A DNA stretch of 64,000 nt. Origin: a virus. A program made the position numbers and the translations under genes. Below, in pieces: positions 41,263-49,355 of the stretch. Location of the stretch: the IMG/VR virus record IMGVR_UViG_3300032116_015003, positions 59,689 to 123,688 of that record; one strand, written 5' to 3'. Position 1 is the first letter of the stretch; the number at the start of each line of letters is the position of its first letter. Under the pieces are notes generated by a model, which saw only the letters and a program-made list of their open reading frames with translations, did not search any database and was not told the origin of the DNA.

Positions 41263-41291
41263 AATATAATACGTTAGATTCAATATGTCAA
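41263..41291 (-). promoter_or_regulatory. Sigma70-like promoter TTGACA-17-TATATT inside the glycan cluster
   Basis: On the minus strand TTGACA (41291-41286), 17 nt, TATATT (41268-41263). The second Met codon of the rfbH gene (41256) is 7 nt after the -10 box, the same leaderless geometry as at 14231 and 51118. It would let the dideoxysugar genes be expressed apart from the upstream part of the cluster. Confidence 0.5.
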
Positions 41292-41300
41292 TCTATAAAT

Positions 41301-42344
41301 TTATATCGTATTTTTTATATTTTCAATCATATATTCAATTTCATTTATTTTCCAAGGATAATTATTATCGTCTGTTTGTTTTTCACTTGATATAATCTCT
41401 CCGAAATCTTCAATTGTTACGAGATTTGATTTGCTTAATGAAGCAAATTCTTTACATTTTGGAGTAAGCCACCAATTCATTTTTGGATGTTCTATCAAAT
41501 AATGTGTTGTATGCTTACTTGAAAATAGAATACCGATCACGGATGCACTTGATTGTTGTACTATTGTTTTATATGATTTAAAAATTTGAATTTTTTGTGC
41601 CATATTAAAATCCATTAACTCAATAATATCATAATTGTTACGTTTAAAGCCATCGATAAGATCAAGTTCATTTATTAATATTCTATTATGATACCATCCA
41701 CGTTTAATAGTATCCTGTCTTGAAATATACACAGATTTATTTAAATAATTTTCATTAATTGGAATATTATCTATAACCTTTCTCATCATTTTATAAATAA
41801 TATTATATCCAAATGGTTGTGGAAAATTATAAAATGAATTTGGTACTATTAAATTTTTAAATTTATATCGTTTATCATGGTCGATAACATAAATATTAAT
41901 ATTTGGATAATACAATTGCATCCACTCTTTTATAAAAGTTGCGCGGCCTGTATTATGATATAACTCAGCGGGAATGTATAATTTAATATTCGTCTGTTTT
42001 ATCAATTCATCGTAATAATGACATTTACCAAAAAAACAAAAGAAAAAATGAATATAATTTAGTCCAGCAGGATCTTGTAATAAAAACGACGGTTCATCAA
42101 CTAACACGTCATAGGATTCATTACTATTAACAATATTGTTGTCATATAGTAATCTATGATCACCAATCATTTGTGTATGTTTGTCGATGCCACCTATTAC
42201 TTTCTTGTGATTATGAAATACTTCTAAATTACAGTCCTCACCTCTCGGGTGCAAAATATAAATATTCTTATATTCAATGCAAAACTCACGGTTTTTGTTT
42301 ATAGTTGATTCGGGAATATCGAAAAAAAGAATACGTGAACTCAT
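41301..42344 (-). CDS. Glycosyltransferase family 61-like protein
   Basis: The 347-residue protein fits the GT61/DUF563 layout. The C-terminal half has NKSVYISRQDTIKRGWYHNR (about 203-222), NELDLIDGFKRNNYDIIELM, then KSYKTIVQQSSASVIGILFS in the place of the usual hGAgl loop, and TTHYLIEHP. GT61 enzymes transfer xylose or GlcNAc-type sugars. The N-terminal half is unassigned. It overlaps the trifunctional gene upstream by 4 nt and ends before the promoter of the rfbH gene. Confidence 0.65.
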   Translation of the reverse strand: MSSRILFFDIPESTINKNREFCIEYKNIYILHPRGEDCNLEVFHNHKKVIGGIDKHTQMIGDHRLLYDNNIVNSNESYDVLVDEPSFLLQDPAGLNYIHFFFCFFGKCHYYDELIKQTNIKLYIPAELYHNTGRATFIKEWMQLYYPNINIYVIDHDKRYKFKNLIVPNSFYNFPQPFGYNIIYKMMRKVIDNIPINENYLNKSVYISRQDTIKRGWYHNRILINELDLIDGFKRNNYDIIELMDFNMAQKIQIFKSYKTIVQQSSASVIGILFSSKHTTHYLIEHPKMNWWLTPKCKEFASLSKSNLVTIEDFGEIISSEKQTDDNNYPWKINEIEYMIENIKNTI

Positions 42345-44203
42345 ATTAAATAATGTATTAAATTGTAATAATCTTCACACTTTGCATCATTATGCAGTGG
42401 TATTAATGTGAATAATAAACTCGCCGTCAATGCTTTCAAATGCTTTAATTGTTCTGTTCCATGCAACTCTACAAAACACTTTTCAAAATAAGAAATTAAT
42501 GGAGAACAATATGAAAAAGATATTGGTTTTGAATTTAAAATAAAATCATATCCAATTAGAGATTGATATATTTTTGCATAATCATAAAAAGAATCGCCGT
42601 AAATTGTATATGTATTTCCTAACTTTCCGCGCATATCTATAAATTGTAAACTATTATTTTTTACAAATATATTTGAAAATACACAATCTCCATGAATTAA
42701 TGATAAATTACCTCCATTCATTTTTTCATAATTAAAAAGTTTTTCTTTAAGAGAATTGAAAACAATGTTTGAATTTTTAAATTTAGTGTAATTATAATTA
42801 TCAAATCTGGATATCAGTTTATTGTAATAATTATCATAAATATTGTTGTTAAACTGATCTGGAACAATTGAGTGTAGTTGCTTTAGTGATTTGAATAACA
42901 AATCGATATGAGTGGTTGTAAGCTCTTTGTGAGCATACATTGTAGAAAACAATGTTCCATCAATCTTTTCAATTTCTAATTCGTTTTCACCATTTGTTGA
43001 GATTAACTTTGGAAATAGATGTGAAACTATATTTGGTATATTTTTGTAATAATAAATTTCACCACTCAACGATTTTGTTGATGTTTTAACAATGCTATTT
43101 TCTTTAACTTGAATTTGATTATAAGAACGAGGAGTAACTGAATTAATGTAAAATCCGGTAGATTTTTCAAGATTTGCACGGGCATTGATTGCTAAATCAT
43201 CAATATAAAAATCTGCATGCGGCTTTCCAAAACATAATTCATCGTACTGTATGTTATATTTTTCTAGTGTATTAAAAGTAATAATTCCCACGTCCTTTAA
43301 AATTTTAGACACATTTCCACTATAAGTTCTCATTCGCCGTGCCGTGTAAATTATAATATAATGACCTTGGTTTTTCAAATGATTAAGAAAGTCAATATTT
43401 TTTTGTATTGGCTCAACCGTTGTATAATCATCTGTTTTTTGAGGATATGTAACTAATGTATTATCCAAATCAAAACAAAAGCGTAATTGTTTTTGTGTAG
43501 AATTTTGGCTGCAAAAATCCATTACTTGTAATGGAGTGCCCAAACATACATAATTATTTTTTTCAATATATTTTCCGACAACATATTGTTTATCTTCAAT
43601 CATCTTTTGATATACATGTGAAATGTAAATTTCGTTCAATGTCTGATCACATTTCATTGCGTATGATTGAAATAATTTCGCATTTTTAAATACATAACAA
43701 CCAATATTTGCGTTGTCTGAAATCTTTACTTTTTCTTTGATATCAATAATTTGATTTTCGTTTAGTTTAATATAACTGAATAGTGGAGTTGGTGTCTTAT
43801 CGATTGTATAATAAATTTCATTATTTGAAGAATCTCTATCAAATTTGTTGTTTTTGATAAATGAATCTCCATCATGAATAATTATTTTTTCATCCAAAAT
43901 ATGGTCGGGTAGTTTAGACAATCCGTACAAAATTGTTTCCACAGGTCCAGAAGTTTGATACGGCAACTTGATGAAATTAAACTTTATATTTTTATATTCT
44001 TTTTGAAGAATGTCTTGAAAGTTATAATGATCTAAAATATAATTATATATAATAGTAACACAATCATCAGTTGAAATATTTAACGAATCAATGACCCATG
44101 TAATGATTGGCTTTCCCAAGACATTTGTTAATATTTTTGGAAAATGGTAGTCTTCAGATTTGAATCTTTCTCCTTTTCCACCTAACGGTATAACAATATT
44201 CAT
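42341..44203 (-). CDS. Three-domain protein: nucleotidyltransferase, HAD phosphatase, kinase-like
   Basis: The 620-residue protein joins three activities. Residues 1-235 are a sugar/choline-phosphate nucleotidyltransferase (IPLGGKGERF, PKILTNVLGKPII, then HDGDSFI as metal site). About 245-365 is a HAD phosphatase (CFDLDNTLVTYPQK, IIYTARRMRTYSG, FYIDDLAINA). About 400-600 resembles APH/choline kinases (LSLIHGDCVFSNIFVKN, QFIDMRGKLG). Together they could phosphorylate, activate and recycle a small alcohol or sugar, such as a glycerol- or choline-type substituent for the glycan. I chose ATG 44203 because the longer frame overlaps the preceding gene. The real substrate is unknown. Confidence 0.8.
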   Translation of the reverse strand: MNIVIPLGGKGERFKSEDYHFPKILTNVLGKPIITWVIDSLNISTDDCVTIIYNYILDHYNFQDILQKEYKNIKFNFIKLPYQTSGPVETILYGLSKLPDHILDEKIIIHDGDSFIKNNKFDRDSSNNEIYYTIDKTPTPLFSYIKLNENQIIDIKEKVKISDNANIGCYVFKNAKLFQSYAMKCDQTLNEIYISHVYQKMIEDKQYVVGKYIEKNNYVCLGTPLQVMDFCSQNSTQKQLRFCFDLDNTLVTYPQKTDDYTTVEPIQKNIDFLNHLKNQGHYIIIYTARRMRTYSGNVSKILKDVGIITFNTLEKYNIQYDELCFGKPHADFYIDDLAINARANLEKSTGFYINSVTPRSYNQIQVKENSIVKTSTKSLSGEIYYYKNIPNIVSHLFPKLISTNGENELEIEKIDGTLFSTMYAHKELTTTHIDLLFKSLKQLHSIVPDQFNNNIYDNYYNKLISRFDNYNYTKFKNSNIVFNSLKEKLFNYEKMNGGNLSLIHGDCVFSNIFVKNNSLQFIDMRGKLGNTYTIYGDSFYDYAKIYQSLIGYDFILNSKPISFSYCSPLISYFEKCFVELHGTEQLKHLKALTASLLFTLIPLHNDAKCEDYYNLIHYLI

Positions 44204-44204
44204 A

Positions 44205-44879
44205 TTATAATTTAAATCCAAAATTTTCTTCTTGTGAAAAAATTGCATTATATTTCAAATTGGTCGCAATTTGTTTTTCAATAGTTTTATTGTGATGTAA
44301 TGCAAATTCGTATTCATATGGCAAGTGGCTATATGTTTTTGCACCTTCAATTTTTTCATGCAATCTACGCTCCCATTTCATATATGAAACATTTTTAAAA
44401 AGACGCCCTTGCGGATCTGGCCAATTAACAATCAATCTGTTTTCAAATGGAGTTAATCTCCAACCCCATTGTTTTGCATTATCTGGATTTACACCTATAA
44501 AATCATTAATACGAGGAATCCAATATAAATCTATATCAGGATTTGTGTCTAATATAAGTTTGATGTTTTCCAATAAAAATATAGATGGTAATTCATCAGC
44601 ATCAATTTGGAATATGTATTTTCCTTTACACAATGATTTACCATAATTTTTATGTTCGCTATAGTTTTTATTTAGCGCATGTTTATGTAACTGAAAAAAG
44701 CCGCCACCTGTATTTACTGCGTCTTGCAATATTTGAACAGTGGCGGCATCATCACTATAATCATCAAGTATTATACATTCGCCGTCGTCTTTGTATTTAA
44801 AAAGACGTTCCAATAAAGGTTTTATTTGCATACCTTCATTCTTGCATGTTACTAAATATGATACAAATGGTAATGACAT
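44205..44879 (-). CDS. Glycosyltransferase family 2
   Basis: The 224-residue GT2 protein starts MSLPFVSYLVTCKNEGMQIK and contains ECIILDDYSDDAAT (first Asp site), KGKYIFQIDADELPSIFL (DAD, donor metal site near 99) and a conserved RLFKNVSYMKWERRLHEKI with the W-x-x-x-H-E-type segment of SunS/WaaE-like enzymes. That group often adds heptose or glucose to core oligosaccharides or peptides. ATG 44879 follows the previous stop directly. It lies within the minus-strand glycan cluster. Confidence 0.85.
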   Translation of the reverse strand: MSLPFVSYLVTCKNEGMQIKPLLERLFKYKDDGECIILDDYSDDAATVQILQDAVNTGGGFFQLHKHALNKNYSEHKNYGKSLCKGKYIFQIDADELPSIFLLENIKLILDTNPDIDLYWIPRINDFIGVNPDNAKQWGWRLTPFENRLIVNWPDPQGRLFKNVSYMKWERRLHEKIEGAKTYSHLPYEYEFALHHNKTIEKQIATNLKYNAIFSQEENFGFKL

Positions 44880-44880
44880 A

Positions 44881-45435
44881 TTATGTATTAGTATATACCC
44901 AACAATATTCTTGACTATGTAGTTTGCTTCGGTTTTCGTAAAAAAACTCATTTACCGCCTGTTCTACCCCATAATGGCCATCATAATAATCGTGTCCGGC
45001 AATAATTCCATTTTTCTTTAGTTTTGGGAACCAAGCATGTAAATCTTCTTTAACACACTCGTAATCATGACATGCATCGATAAAAATGAAATCAAGACTT
45101 TCATTTTGAAACAGTTTAGATGCATTCACAGAATAATCTTTAATAATGTTAAGATTGTCTTTTAATTTCTCTTTAATTGGTTCGATATTTTTACAAAACA
45201 GATCGTATGACGGATACCCATTTGGATTATTAAGATCCACATCCGTCCATGTATCAATAAGATTTAGTTTAATATTTTTGTTTCGATTAATAATTTCCAC
45301 ACCAATAAAGCATGCGCTTTGCCCACAATCACATCCAATTTCTACAAATTCCGCATTATCAAATCGTGTTACCATTTCAAAATATAATGCAGGAAACGTA
45401 AATGCACCTCTTACATTTTTATAATAATGTTCCAT
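44881..45435 (-). CDS. Class I SAM-dependent methyltransferase
   Basis: The 184-residue protein has the SAM loop AEFVEIGCDCGQSACFIG (about 28-45), IKLNLIDTWTDVD (acidic end of strand 2), LDFIFIDACHDYECVKEDL and GIIAGHDYYDGHYG. These are the marks of Methyltransf_24-type enzymes. In this setting it probably methylates a sugar. It abuts the GT2 gene downstream (1-nt gap) and follows the GT4 gene by 5 nt. The target is not readable. Confidence 0.8.
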   Translation of the reverse strand: MEHYYKNVRGAFTFPALYFEMVTRFDNAEFVEIGCDCGQSACFIGVEIINRNKNIKLNLIDTWTDVDLNNPNGYPSYDLFCKNIEPIKEKLKDNLNIIKDYSVNASKLFQNESLDFIFIDACHDYECVKEDLHAWFPKLKKNGIIAGHDYYDGHYGVEQAVNEFFYENRSKLHSQEYCWVYTNT

Positions 45436-45440
45436 AGTAT

Positions 45441-46742
45441 TTATTTATTCAATTTAGGTAATTTAAGTTTTGGTAATACAATTTTCTTTTCAATTGCAAA
45501 TTCTGGAACATATTTGTCTAAATATGCATGTAAAATTTTATCAGTTGCTTCCATACTAAATCTTTCCATATTTTCAATGCGTAGCTTTTCCGCATTCTCT
45601 TTGATAGATGGCGCCGGACTGTAAAATATTGTCTTGAATCGTTCTTCAGCAAGACCGTAAGCAACAGAGAACCAACTACTTTCTTTAATAAGCCATTGAT
45701 TAGAAGATGCTGGATCAACCTGCTTTATGGTTCCTTGCAATAACTGTGCATACTTCGGGTTCAAGAAATCAAGATGACCACTCCAATTACTTGCCAATAT
45801 TGGTTTGCCGCTCAAACTTGCAAGTAATAATGGATGTCCATATCCTTCACCGTGTGTAAAACTAACATGTGCTTTAACTTTTTCATGATTAAACAATGCA
45901 TTCATTTCTACATCATTAAGTTCACCATGCAAAAGATATACATTTGGTAAATCACCACCAACTTCTTTTTTAATAGCGGCAATACGTGCCAAACATGCAT
46001 CTCTATCAGCGATAGAAAAATTAACACCGCTTGTTTTTAAGATCAAACAAGGACGTTCACCTTTTCTGTCTTTGAAAGTATTACAGAAGGACTTGATTAA
46101 ATTACCAATGTCTTTACGATCATTATATAATCCATTTGAGCTTGTCCATTGACCAACAAACAAAAATGCAAAAGTTTCAGGAATATTGCTTAATGCGGCT
46201 TCTACGGTTGCAACTTTTTCATCTGTTTTCTTAAATACTTTGATGTCTGCACCCCAAGGGGTAACTTCCATAGGCTTATTTACTACTAATGGTTCATTAC
46301 GACCATCTGGCAAAGTCTTGACAAAGTTTGCTTTTTGAAATACTTCTTTTGAAAATGTACTAGTTACAAAGTTAACATTCATTTTATTTAATCCTTCAAT
46401 CCACTCACCCGGTGGGATCGTTGTTTCAATACCGGCAGTCATACCAATATTGTATTTAGCAGGAGTTTGAAATTCATTTGGAATTGTCATTTGAATGAAT
46501 ACTTCTGGTTGTTTTTGTAAAGGGGATCGTAAAATACGATTTCCTAATTCTATTGCTTCATGATCATTCGGATCAATATCCGCAACGTTTAGTTTACGCG
46601 GAGTTCCACCCCATGGAGTCGGCACAACAAGTAGATCAAATTTGTTATATCTTAACAAACTTTTACCAACTGCCATTGCCCATTCACCGTAACCACTGCG
46701 AGTAAAAATAGGACTTTGAAATACACAAACTGGTTTGCTCAT
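45441..46742 (-). CDS. Glycosyltransferase, GT-B fold (GT4-like)
   Basis: The 433-residue protein is a full-length GT4-type enzyme. The N-terminal domain opens SPIFTRSGYGEWAMAVGKSL (about 9-28) with the Gly-rich acceptor loop. The C-terminal domain has FLFVGQWTSSNGLYNDRKD, YLLHGELNDVEMNALF and the donor signature FTHGEGYGHPLLLASLSGKP (about 298-317) with both glutamate-region features. It overlaps the dUTPase gene by 4 nt, so nucleotide metabolism and glycan genes share a transcript here. It is related to, but clearly distinct from, the split enzyme at 47494-49052. Confidence 0.88.
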   Translation of the reverse strand: MSKPVCVFQSPIFTRSGYGEWAMAVGKSLLRYNKFDLLVVPTPWGGTPRKLNVADIDPNDHEAIELGNRILRSPLQKQPEVFIQMTIPNEFQTPAKYNIGMTAGIETTIPPGEWIEGLNKMNVNFVTSTFSKEVFQKANFVKTLPDGRNEPLVVNKPMEVTPWGADIKVFKKTDEKVATVEAALSNIPETFAFLFVGQWTSSNGLYNDRKDIGNLIKSFCNTFKDRKGERPCLILKTSGVNFSIADRDACLARIAAIKKEVGGDLPNVYLLHGELNDVEMNALFNHEKVKAHVSFTHGEGYGHPLLLASLSGKPILASNWSGHLDFLNPKYAQLLQGTIKQVDPASSNQWLIKESSWFSVAYGLAEERFKTIFYSPAPSIKENAEKLRIENMERFSMEATDKILHAYLDKYVPEFAIEKKIVLPKLKLPKLNK

Positions 46743-47452
46743 AGATTATTTTCTCTTTCTTTCATTAAATCACTATACTTCTTTTCTGGAGTATACACAG
46801 GATTTTTTTTGTAATTTTTAATCATATCAACCAATGTTTCATCGGGAACAATTGGAGTAGATGTTACATCAGTGCTGCCAAAACCACCTTCGCCACGTTG
46901 TGTTTTATCTAGTGCATCCACCAAATAAAACTCAGCATGTTCAACTTTGGTAATTTTCAATTGACAAATTTTGTCACCTTTCTTGTAGATCTTATCAAGA
47001 TTAGGTTTTCCTGCAACATATTGATACAAAGGCGCACCATCATTTGCAAGTTTAGTGTTAATCAGATAATCTTCTGGTTGCCAAATATATTTGAAACGTA
47101 CAAGAATTTCGCCACGATAATCCGCATCAATTAATCCAATACCATTTGCAAGTACAAGATTGTATTTGCTAACACTACTACGAGGCATAGCCAATACATC
47201 GTAATCAATATTTAATGGACTTGATGTACCTCCAGTCCATACGTTATCTTTTTGAACAGCAATTCGAAGATTAGTTTTGTACTGAATGTAATCTATACTT
47301 TCATATACATTTTTTGATTCTCCGTGTAGTTTACCTACTATTTCAGGATCACTAGTTGCAACAATATCATAACCAGTAGATCGTTCGGTTGCCGCGTCTG
47401 GCAACGCGGCAACATTATTATATGTTTCGTTTTTTAATACTTCAATTTTCAT
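46739..47452 (-). CDS. dut: dUTP diphosphatase (trimeric dUTPase)
   Basis: The 237-residue enzyme hydrolyses dUTP to dUMP, keeping uracil out of DNA and feeding dTMP synthesis. All five motifs are present: STGYDIVA (motif 1, about 25-32), MPRSSVSKYNLVLA (2), GIGLIDADYRGEI (3), KKGDKICQLKI (4) and RGEGGFGSTDV (5). It is longer than usual, with an insertion after motif 1 and a C-terminal tail of about 40 residues beyond motif 5. It has its own promoter and overlaps the GT4 gene that follows. Confidence 0.92.
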   Translation of the reverse strand: MKIEVLKNETYNNVAALPDAATERSTGYDIVATSDPEIVGKLHGESKNVYESIDYIQYKTNLRIAVQKDNVWTGGTSSPLNIDYDVLAMPRSSVSKYNLVLANGIGLIDADYRGEILVRFKYIWQPEDYLINTKLANDGAPLYQYVAGKPNLDKIYKKGDKICQLKITKVEHAEFYLVDALDKTQRGEGGFGSTDVTSTPIVPDETLVDMIKNYKKNPVYTPEKKYSDLMKERENNL

Positions 47453-47460
47453 GGATTGAT

Positions 47461-47489
47461 ATCCTATTGTATAAAAAATATCGTGTCAA
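47461..47489 (-). promoter_or_regulatory. Sigma70-like promoter TTGACA-17-TAGGAT for dUTPase
   Basis: On the minus strand TTGACA (47489-47484), 17 nt, TAGGAT (47466-47461). The dUTPase ATG at 47452 lies 9 nt beyond the -10 box, so the leader would be absent or only about 2 nt. Confidence 0.45.
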
Positions 47490-47493
47490 TTTT

Positions 47494-48498
47494 TTATTGT
47501 GCGGTCTTAAATAGAGCCGTGATGTCAGCCTCAATTTTTGATTTGTCAAACGTAGGAATCGGGACACCAATTTTATTAAATGGTTGTTCCTGACCAATGA
47601 ATCGTTCTGGCTTAAATACATTAAATGCTGGTGGTGGAGTAAAATGATTAATAGTGTAATCCATTGCTTTGATAAATTGATTGCACATATTTTTGCTATT
47701 TAATCCACCTTCATTCATAGCCCAACGACGGCCTTCTAATCCAGCTAATTTTCTTTTTTCTGAACCGGCAAGATACCAATACATAATTGCTTCGCCAGCA
47801 TCTTCCCAAGTACAAATATCATCGAAAATATAAGGCGTTGGCGGACTGCCTTGAATTGAACGAGAAGCAGGATACACTGGTTTTGCCCAAATGCCGTGTT
47901 TCTTGTATTTACCTGTATTATTGGTTCCGAATTCAGCAGTAAATTCTACAGGATTTCCATTATCATCCAATTGACCGATTTGATCTTGCAATCCACCTGT
48001 TACATTTACAATAACTGGTGTGCCGCACATAATGCTTTCAGAAATACTCAAACCAAAGCCTTCATTACTGCTGATAAGAATAGTTACGTCTGCAATATTA
48101 TACATTGCACACATATCCTCTGGACTCATACGACTTTCGTCAATAATTACTTTGTAGTTTGGACACAATGCCTGAATGACGGCTGGTAGATCTGTTCCCG
48201 CATCTTGAATTGCTTCAGTGTGCAATACTAATACACATTTAGATGCTTGTTCCGGTGTTAAATTATCACAAAATGCTCTAAAAGCTAAAATAGTGTTACT
48301 TGTTTTTTTACGTTGAACATTTCTACTATTGTGAAATAAAACAAAATTATATTGGTTTTCACCAAACAACATTTTCTTTTTATCACGAATACGTTTTTCA
48401 TTTTCATCTAATGGTTTGAATGTATCACTATCAATACCATGAGGTACATAATGAAGCAAATGTTTGTCTACAACTTGATTATTTATTTTAAATGGCAT
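47494..48498 (-). CDS. Glycosyltransferase GT-B, C-terminal (donor-binding) half
   Basis: The 334-residue protein starts in the linker of a GT4 enzyme: LLHYVPHGIDSDTFKPL is the hinge motif normally near residue 180 of intact proteins. It has FVLFHNSRNVQRKKTSNTI, MYNIADVTILISSNEGFGLS and the signature SNEGFGLSISESIMCGTPVI (about 158-177). The acceptor-binding domain is missing and is encoded by the preceding gene (48507-49052), in a different frame. It has its own AAGGAG ribosome binding site 5 nt from ATG, so it is made as a separate chain. Confidence 0.85.
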   Translation of the reverse strand: MPFKINNQVVDKHLLHYVPHGIDSDTFKPLDENEKRIRDKKKMLFGENQYNFVLFHNSRNVQRKKTSNTILAFRAFCDNLTPEQASKCVLVLHTEAIQDAGTDLPAVIQALCPNYKVIIDESRMSPEDMCAMYNIADVTILISSNEGFGLSISESIMCGTPVIVNVTGGLQDQIGQLDDNGNPVEFTAEFGTNNTGKYKKHGIWAKPVYPASRSIQGSPPTPYIFDDICTWEDAGEAIMYWYLAGSEKRKLAGLEGRRWAMNEGGLNSKNMCNQFIKAMDYTINHFTPPPAFNVFKPERFIGQEQPFNKIGVPIPTFDKSKIEADITALFKTAQ

Positions 48499-48506
48499 AA
48501 TACTCC

Positions 48507-49052
48507 TTAATATTTTATTAAATTACCGTTATTGTCATAATATCCGTCTACTGCAATACAATTTTCTGGACGCAATACCCATTTATTGATGTTGTCGGTT
48601 TGCTTACTAATAGCAAACAACGCATCGCAACTTTCATACGCCTGTTTATTCCACATTGGATATGGAAGATCGTCCCAAATATCCAAATAAGTCAATGGAA
48701 TTTTTCTACGAATTTGGTTTTCAATTGCATACAGCCAACCCCAATAACGAGGATCAGTAAAGTGCATAACGGCATCTGGTTTTTCTGCCTCCATAACAGC
48801 AAAAAGCATATTTTCATTACCATATCCATCGGTGGGATATAGTCGAACATATGCATCTTTAATTTTTAATTGATCATTGGTTGCTTGTGACAAATCTATA
48901 ACTTTACCATTTTCAGGATGTTTGACCGCTCCTGCAATCTGCACCCAATTATAATGGTGTGCAGTACCCAAAATCAATTCACGACTCATAGTTGCAATAC
49001 CACTATGCATGCGCAAATCATCACTCAACAATAGAATTTTCTTTTTTTGCAT
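48507..49052 (-). CDS. Glycosyltransferase GT-B, N-terminal (acceptor-binding) half
   Basis: The 181-residue protein covers only the N-terminal Rossmann domain: KKILLLSDDLRMHSGIATMS (about 3-22) with the Gly-rich loop, MHFTDPRYWGWLYAIENQIR, and YESCDALFAISKQTDNINKW near the end, as just before the hinge of complete enzymes. It ends in a tail VDGYYDNNGNLIKY. A strong AAGGAGG precedes the ATG. With the next gene (8-nt gap) it would form a two-chain glycosyltransferase. A recent frameshift is unlikely, as both parts have their own binding site and clean ends. Confidence 0.85.
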   Translation of the reverse strand: MQKKKILLLSDDLRMHSGIATMSRELILGTAHHYNWVQIAGAVKHPENGKVIDLSQATNDQLKIKDAYVRLYPTDGYGNENMLFAVMEAEKPDAVMHFTDPRYWGWLYAIENQIRRKIPLTYLDIWDDLPYPMWNKQAYESCDALFAISKQTDNINKWVLRPENCIAVDGYYDNNGNLIKY

Positions 49053-49053
49053 A

Positions 49054-49293
49054 TTAAAGAACCTCCTTGTTAGTGGAGCCGGTAATATTTAGTACCGCAA
49101 TTTGCGCCGGCTCGCTAAGTTGTGGAATGTTAAAATTGTAAATTTGAGTGCGAAATTTATCATCATTCAAATACAAATACATGCATCTATTAACTAAATC
49201 CTGTAAATAAAACTTGTTTTTTACATTCGTGATTTTAAAAGATTCATATAACTGTTTGTCTACCTTGACGGTAGTAATACTATTGCTTTTCAT
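49054..49293 (-). CDS. Small protein, possible ribbon-helix-helix regulator
   Basis: The 79-residue protein has a start SITTVKVDKQLYESFKI in the style of a ribbon-helix-helix strand and first helix. A second helix follows in FYLQDLVNRCMYLYLND. RHH proteins bind tandem DNA boxes as dimers and often control their own promoter. Two adjacent ATACGTAT palindromes lie 25-40 bp upstream of its ATG. The C-terminal part is not assigned. It ends 1 nt before the split glycosyltransferase gene and may regulate the cluster. The family call is moderate. Confidence 0.5.
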   Translation of the reverse strand: MKSNSITTVKVDKQLYESFKITNVKNKFYLQDLVNRCMYLYLNDDKFRTQIYNFNIPQLSEPAQIAVLNITGSTNKEVL

Positions 49294-49317
49294 AAACGTA
49301 ATACTGTATATCTACAT

Positions 49318-49333
49318 ATACGTATATACGTAT
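49318..49333. promoter_or_regulatory. Tandem palindromes ATACGTAT-ATACGTAT, candidate operator
   Basis: Two identical, self-complementary 8-mers lie head to tail directly upstream of the possible RHH gene (start 49293). Each is GC-poor but contains the rarer CG step, so chance is less likely than for pure A/T repeats. A related palindrome occurs at 1972-1985. Confidence 0.45.
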
Positions 49334-49355
49334 TTACGAATCTATTTATTTTATT

